64,000 nucleotides of DNA, from NCBI GenBank assembly GCA_963969595.1, contig OZ018409.1, positions 26,549,282 to 26,613,281 of the forward strand, read 5' to 3'. The position numbers were made by a program, and so were the translations under genes. Positions 58,817 to 64,000 of the stretch are shown in pieces (the stretch's first letter is position 1; the number at the start of each line of letters is the position of its first letter). The DNA is from Neckera pumila. Lineage: Eukaryota > Streptophyta > Bryopsida > Hypnales > Neckeraceae. The notes below the pieces were generated by a model. It had not been told where the DNA came from. It did not search any database and saw only the letters and a list, made by a program, of their open reading frames with translations.

Positions 58817-59566
58817 TTTATCCTCTAAAGTCTCATTGTCTCCTCAGAAGACAAAATAGATTTTAGATAGGCTTCTACAATCTAAAATTTCATCCTTATT
58901 TTTGGAAACTTTTAAACACATTAGCTTGTTGGGAACAAATTTTTATTTGAATTGGTGCATGAAAACAAAAATTATGCCACCCTAAGACCTAAACGGGGTT
59001 TGTCAAGCAACACCAAAAATCTCAAGAAGTCAAAATAAAATTTTAAAATTTTAGATATATAAAGTATTTTTATCTACATAGAAAGATTTGATTCATTCTA
59101 TTTGGACTAGTGATGAGAAAGTTATGGACAACAACTTGTTATTTTGGACAATTTGAGCATCTTCGAGAAGAAATAACTTTTAAGATTCATTTTTTACTAC
59201 AATTGTGTAAATTGAAAATTGTTGAACATGATTTAGTTCACTTGCTAAAACAACCTCAGTGTTGGGATTATTGTATTTCAATACTATCTTAGATCTATTT
59301 TAAACTAGGAAGACTCAAAAGCCTTAATGAAAAAAGGCGCAAAAAGCAATGATCTTCTTTACATCAAAAGCAAATATCTTGCACTTTAATCCACATTGTT
59401 AAAATCTCTGAAATTTCTTCCACATGTTTTTAAGCTAGTCTAGTGCAAAATCCTATAGATAGATATGCAAAAAAGACAATTTCTAAATTTTATTGCACTT
59501 TGCAATAGAAATAGAAGTTTTGAGTGGAATTTGATGAAAGAAAGGCTTTGGGACTTTAGGAGTTAA
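58817..59566. mobile_element. Diverged TTAA-family MITE (B to A)
   Basis: The B end is TCCTCTAAAGTCTCATTGTC (58821-) with the TTAA decayed to TTTA; the A end GGGACTTTAGGAGTTAA closes at 59566. About 750 bp and older-looking than its two neighbours. The sequence is close to the old copy 751-2654. Confidence 0.65.
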
Positions 59567-60175
59567 AATTTGAAAATTGTTTGAATGATTCAAGCAAGGA
59601 ACGACTAAAAGGAACTACTCAAAAAAACTCATTAGTAGGTTTAATTTCATAAACCTACTAGAGTTCATTCCACACACAAGTCCCAAAGTGACGTTGAAGA
59701 TAGCTGGTCACCCTAGCGTAGTCCTTGTAGTGACATTAGAGGAGATTTGGGATCTTTAGAGGGCCATTTCAAGCCCACTCCCTAATCTAGCCCAATCTGT
59801 GAATAGCGGTATGGGTGGTCAAAAAATATTTAACAAGGTTTTTTTTTTTTTTTAAATATTATTTTAAACAGAAAGATTTATTTCTTTATTTTTCAAAAAT
59901 AACATAGCAATGATTGTGCCACATCAGCCAACTGCTGCAGCTACATTTCTAAAATCTGGAAATGCACGGGAACTTGCAGCCATTAGGAAAAATTCTAGCC
60001 TTTAATAAGGCCGCTAGCTTTGCAACCCCGTGGTGCAATTATGGGAAAAAAAAATTGAAAATCTGAAATGTGATGTGGTCAAAATTTGAAATTTGAAATT
60101 TGAAATTTGAAATTACAACCACGTCAACGCCACGTTATATCAAAAAAAAAATTAATATTTTTTCTCAAAAAAAAT
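59567..60175. other. AT-rich DNA with a short AAATTTG repeat
   Basis: A TTTGAAA unit is repeated four times at about 60083-60112. No gene recognised. Confidence 0.45.
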
Positions 60176-60177
60176 AA

Positions 60178-60222
<45 letters not shown>

Positions 60223-60263
60223 TTTATTATTTTTTTTTATTATTATTATTATTTTTATTTTAT
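60176..60263. repeat. (ATT)n microsatellite
   Basis: About 85 bp of TTA/ATT with T-run interruptions. The Leu-rich or Asn-rich frames spanning it are artefacts. Confidence 0.95.
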
Positions 60264-61499
60264 TTTTTTGCGTATTTGCACCCCATAGGTGCCAAAAATC
60301 ACGCACTCATAGTCTTGTTGAGGCTTGAAATTTTTTGTAATGGACCTTCTAAAGGCTTTGAATCCCCTTTAATGACACCTTAAATAGTTTTTCTAAGGAA
60401 TTCCAAATTTTTCTAGTTAGTTATTATCTAAATCCTAATAATAAAACATTCTTATTTTTATCTTTGGCTAATACAAAATTTAATACAATACAATATTTTT
60501 TATAAATATAAATGAATGCCTCTTTCGAGCCTATTGTGTGAGAGAGTGCCAATTTCAAAGTGAAACACAAATCATTTCCAAAAGGGCTGTACGTGTCATT
60601 ACTAAATTTGTTGTAAAGTTTTTGCAAAAAATTTAGAACGGGTACACAAATCATCTATCTATTGAATGTAAAATTCTTGCAAGTATACAAGTGTAGTCTT
60701 TTTTAAACAAAACTTCAAAATTTTCATTCACAAATGTTTCAAAAATCCCCGTAGTCATAAATTCAGCTTGTAATTTTGTTCAAAACTTCATATTTGGGGG
60801 GTAATGCAATTCAGTTTTTGAACAGTTCTAAAATCTTTAGAGCTTCCCTATTTGAATATGCAGGAACTCTAAACACTAATTTCTTCAACAACCCCATGTT
60901 CAATCTCATCGTCTCCTTCTTTTCCTTCTTTGTGCCATTCTGATTCTTGAAATTGTATGCAGATGAAAAAAAAGCATTCAGAAGTACACATACAAAATTA
61001 GAAAGCATTAACAGCAATAATAATAAAGACCATCAAAAATTCAAATCCAAGTTTCAAACACACTTTAATACTATTGCCTACTCAAAATTCACGACTATGG
61101 CAATCAAATTTGCAAATTTGCATTCATGCCACATTCATACTCATTGCACTGCAATCCAGACCATCAGTATCCTCACAAATTGAGATACAAATTATTGAAC
61201 CCTAATTCTTTCAATTCACCAGCAAACAGTACACACAATGCTGCAAATTGATTCAACCTTGCATGAACAAGAAGCTAAAAAAAACTTTGAAACACAGCAT
61301 TCAATTAAAAAAAAATTCCAAATAAGTCTAAAGCTGCTCCTTTGTAACATGGACGACAAAAAAATCATGAGCACCATGACAGTAACTCATCAAGAGAAAA
61401 CAACATATTTAATACAAATCAAAACAAAATCCCTCACTCCTCCGCACACGCCACTATTAAACTATGAAACCCTATCATTTCCACACACTGCAGTATTGT
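60264..61499. other. AT-rich DNA, no convincing gene
   Basis: Frames of 60-90 residues on both strands (60424-60654 -, 60947-61183 +, 61238-61501 +) have compositions typical of random AT-rich DNA and no domain. Confidence 0.4.
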
Positions 61500-62060
61500 A
61501 GAACTAAAAGAGCCCTCAAACAATATGAAAGCAAAGTACGAAATTCCAAAAACAAATAAGTGCAACAAATCTTCAACTCTTACCGTTCAGTTGCACCTCC
61601 AACGTCCTCAATTGCAATGCACCGACCTCCACCTAGATCTCTTCTATGTAGAACCCGAGGCACTAATCTCTAAATGCCAAACAACCAAATTCCCCAGAAG
61701 GTGGAAACTTCCCAATTGTTTGCCGAGATCATTGAAACCGTAAATTCCCCGAGATCACCAAAACTCCTCGCAGCTGCACCCGAGATCATCAATACCCTAT
61801 GCCAACCCTATTTGTCCATGCAATATTGAAAGTGAGACATGTTTCAAGCAATGCAGTGTTTATGCTTACTGCGCCAGAGCTCCATTGCCGCACCAGAGGA
61901 ACACTAATCACCATCGGAGGAGGAAGATCGCAGATGATGAGCGCCAAACCCTAACCCACCTCCGTCAATTGGACGGATGAGATCAAAAGCTCTGCCAATC
62001 GAACGGTTGACAATTTAATTCTCCCACCTCTAGATCCATGGCGCCGGAGAGGGGTTTTAA
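61500..62060 (-). other. Possible promoter / 5' region of a minus-strand transcript
   Basis: Less AT-rich than the surroundings. On the minus strand an ATG near 62041 (+ CAT 62039-62041) opens only a short frame. AAACCCTAACCC lies at about 61950 and related AACCCTAA at 61200. No downstream exons were recognised, so this remains a suggestion. Confidence 0.25.
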
Positions 62061-62104
62061 TTTTTTTCTTATTGAAATCAAAGACTCTCGTTTTTTTCAA
62101 CAAA

Positions 62105-62122
62105 GGGGGGGGGGGGGGGGGG
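62105..62122. repeat. Poly(G) run
   Basis: Eighteen consecutive G. Length is likely to be unreliable in sequencing. Confidence 0.9.
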
Positions 62123-62776
62123 CATGTAATTGGAAGAATAAGAGCTAAGTGCCTCTTTTTGATACATTGTGGGCCTGAAAAAAATCTTCAACTCTCCAAA
62201 GTCAAAATTTTATTTTTAAATTAAAATATAATTGTGGATAAAATGACACACAAATTATATAAAATATTAGTTGTGGTTGCATTTGTTTGACTTCATTTCA
62301 TGACTTTAGCCTTGTGGCCTTATAATTTATGGCCATGTTGTGGCTTCATTTCATTGTTTTAGCTCTTTGGTCTTATATTTCTACAGCCAAGTCATGTGTA
62401 AGTGATTGACTCTTCACATCTAGTGCCCCCTATGTTTGTTAATAAAGAAATATCACCAAATATGAGCTAAACTAGTTTCGACCTAAAGATTGTCACTAGA
62501 ATTTTACACTCTCATGTAGCAAGAAGGTTCTAAAGAGGCAAGTACTCTTTTCCTTGATGATGTGGCTCAAATTTACAAAAGAAGTGAAGAACCAAGTACG
62601 GCAAAATTCCTTTTCTCATAACAAACATCCATATTATATATGTAGCTATATTCTTTTAGAATATACTTTATTTTTGTATGAAAAGTCTTTATTTGTTCTA
62701 TTAGGAGTAGTCATGTGAAAGTTATGAAGAAACTTTCTTTGTAGGCAATCAAAGCATTGTCATGAAAAAATTACAT
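62123..62776. other. AT-rich DNA, partly an old TTAA-family fragment
   Basis: From about 62640 onward the text ('tatgaaaagtctttatttgttctatta', 'aaagttatgaagaaac', 'caatcaaagcattgtcatgaaaaa') follows the family interior in degraded form and continues after the CACTA MITE. No gene. Confidence 0.4.
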
Positions 62777-63023
62777 CACTATAAGAAACCCCCGTTTTAG
62801 GTGACGAGCACTAATTTTTTATGACAGATTTTAGGTGATGTCAATCTTGACAACCCAAAATTTTAGGTGATATCAATGTCATGAAAACATTGGATTATCA
62901 ATATTGATGTTACGTTGTATATTTTTGTTGAAATACAAATTTTGGATTGTCAACATTGACATCACCTAAAAGTCATCATAAAAAATTAAGGCTTGTCACC
63001 TAAAATAGGGATTTCTTATAGTG
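62777..63023. mobile_element. CACTA-type MITE, 247 bp, 3-bp target duplication CAT
   Basis: Starts CACTATAAGAAACCCCCGTT and ends with its inverse, AATAGGGATTTCTTATAGTG. CAT lies directly outside both ends (62774-62776 and 63024-63026). The inverted arms extend inward through the TTTTAGGTGAC and 'taattttttatgac' motifs. It interrupts an old TTAA-family copy. It shares its CACTATAAGAAA terminus with the element at 6863-7027. Confidence 0.85.
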
Positions 63024-63026
63024 CAT

Positions 63027-63961
63027 ATAGGATTTGTTTTTGAAATCAATTTTGATAATTTTCTAAAAAACAAAGATTCCACAAGATTAAGAGCAATCTC
63101 AATAGTAGGAATGTAAACACAATTTCACTAGTAGGATTGGCTTATTTCAATTTCATTCTTGAACTATTAAAGTTTGAGTATTTCCTTCCATTTTATATAT
63201 ATATCTGTGTTCAATATTATTTTGAAGAATGAAGATGTGGGCCCGGTTACGAAAAAATCATTTTTTCCGGAATTTTTTTTTGAAATTGATTCTCTACATT
63301 TATATATACTTAAAAAGCTTTGAGTCACTCCATTTCAATCAATGAGTCAAAAGTTATGAGGGGTTTTGGTTTGCGGGCAGTTATGGATTCTCTACTCTAA
63401 AAAAAACTTTAAAGTTATTTATTTAACTCAATTTTCAACATTTTTGGAAAATAATAAAATCCTAGGATGTAGATTGATTATTACAACATTACAACCGTTG
63501 GGATTGGCATTTTTAAATTCCATGATTAAATTTTTAACAATTTAGTATTTTGAGTCATTTTCTACTTCTTTCTACTTACTATTTTTTTCCTATATGTTGT
63601 ACAATTCCAAATGATGTGAAATTTTTCATGCATATAGACAACTTGTTTAGGAAACTGAATTCAAAGAAGTACCACCTTTATCGGCATTTTTTCATTGAAA
63701 AGTGAGCTTGCAAAGTGCAGCTGCCCGGTTTTTCGCAGGATTGAAAAAATGGTTTTCAAGACTTTGAATGCTTATATCTTATGATCCACACGGTGGAATT
63801 TTCTGAAATTTTTACCACATGTTTTCAAAATATCATACTACAAGATCCTACGGTTACATGTGTCAAAAATTGTTTTTTTCCAAAAATTTGGTAGTTGTAT
63901 TAGAAATGGCAGTTTTGGAGCGTTTTTGGTGACTACATAGTCATGAAACTTTAGGGGTTAA
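63027..63961. mobile_element. TTAA-family element of the second subfamily, left end unclear
   Basis: The right end reads CATGAAACTTTAGGGGTTAA (63958-63961 is TTAA). The interior ('gtgcagctgcccggtttttc', 'aaatggcagttttggagcg') matches 9944-10881. The left part merges into the fragment split by the CACTA MITE, so the true start may lie before 62776. Confidence 0.6.
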
Positions 63962-64000
63962 GGTCAAAAAATCCATGATCAAAATATCTGTGACAAACAT

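Noticed and set aside
60107..60328. Leu-rich and Asn-rich 60-73 residue frames
   Set aside because: Translations of the ATT microsatellite.

Overview
This window looks like nuclear DNA of a streptophyte, probably a seed-free plant or an algal relative. Three plant-type nuclear genes sit in long AT-rich intergenic DNA full of transposon remains. The exostosin and OSCP genes are GC-rich and intronless, telomere-box motifs (AAACCCTAA or its complement) lie near the OSCP and FolD 5' ends, and there is a plant-style Ty1/copia element. Nothing bacterial, organellar or rRNA-like was seen, and I could not name the species.

Host genes. (1) 16091-17377 (+): an intronless exostosin/GT47-type Golgi glycosyltransferase. 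(2) 18634-22151 (-): a bifunctional methylenetetrahydrofolate dehydrogenase/cyclohydrolase (FolD type) in four clear coding exons, or five if the proposed first exon is right. (3) 42297-42992 (+): the mitochondrial ATP synthase OSCP/delta subunit, intronless. They share no pathway and each appears to be an independent transcription unit.

Mobile DNA. The most frequent component is a family of non-coding elements that start TTAA-CCCCTAAAGG and end CCTTTAGGGG-TTAA. Four copies are about 910-925 bp; others are shorter, truncated or nested. TTAA duplications plus CCC-starting inverted repeats are the mark of the piggyBac superfamily. The window also holds two decayed piggyBac-type transposase genes (about 5400-7675 + and 27720-29560 -). 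Other elements are a complete but dead Ty1/copia LTR element (49430-55872), a SINE-like insert inside it, two CACTA-type MITEs with 3-bp target duplications, a Tc1/mariner-type transposase fossil (about 38.8-39.35 kb), several foldback elements, and a GC-rich island carrying a gag-like gene (about 35.1-38.1 kb).

Layout. 1-9.4 kb: nested TTAA elements and piggyBac fossil 2. 9.4-15.1 kb: more TTAA elements. 15.1-22.6 kb: exostosin and FolD genes. 22.6-27.3 kb: foldback element, 345-bp tandem repeat and a 675-bp CAAA microsatellite. 27.7-29.6 kb: piggyBac fossil 1. 29.6-35 kb: AT-rich DNA with small repeats. 35.1-38.2 kb: gag-like island. 38.2-41.4 kb: mariner fossil and a TTAA element. 41.4-44.8 kb: OSCP gene. 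44.9-49.4 kb: CAAA-tailed repeats and TTAA elements. 49.4-55.9 kb: copia. 55.9-64 kb: clustered TTAA elements, simple repeats and a CACTA MITE.

All positions were read by eye. Repeat boundaries are reliable only where terminal motifs are cited.
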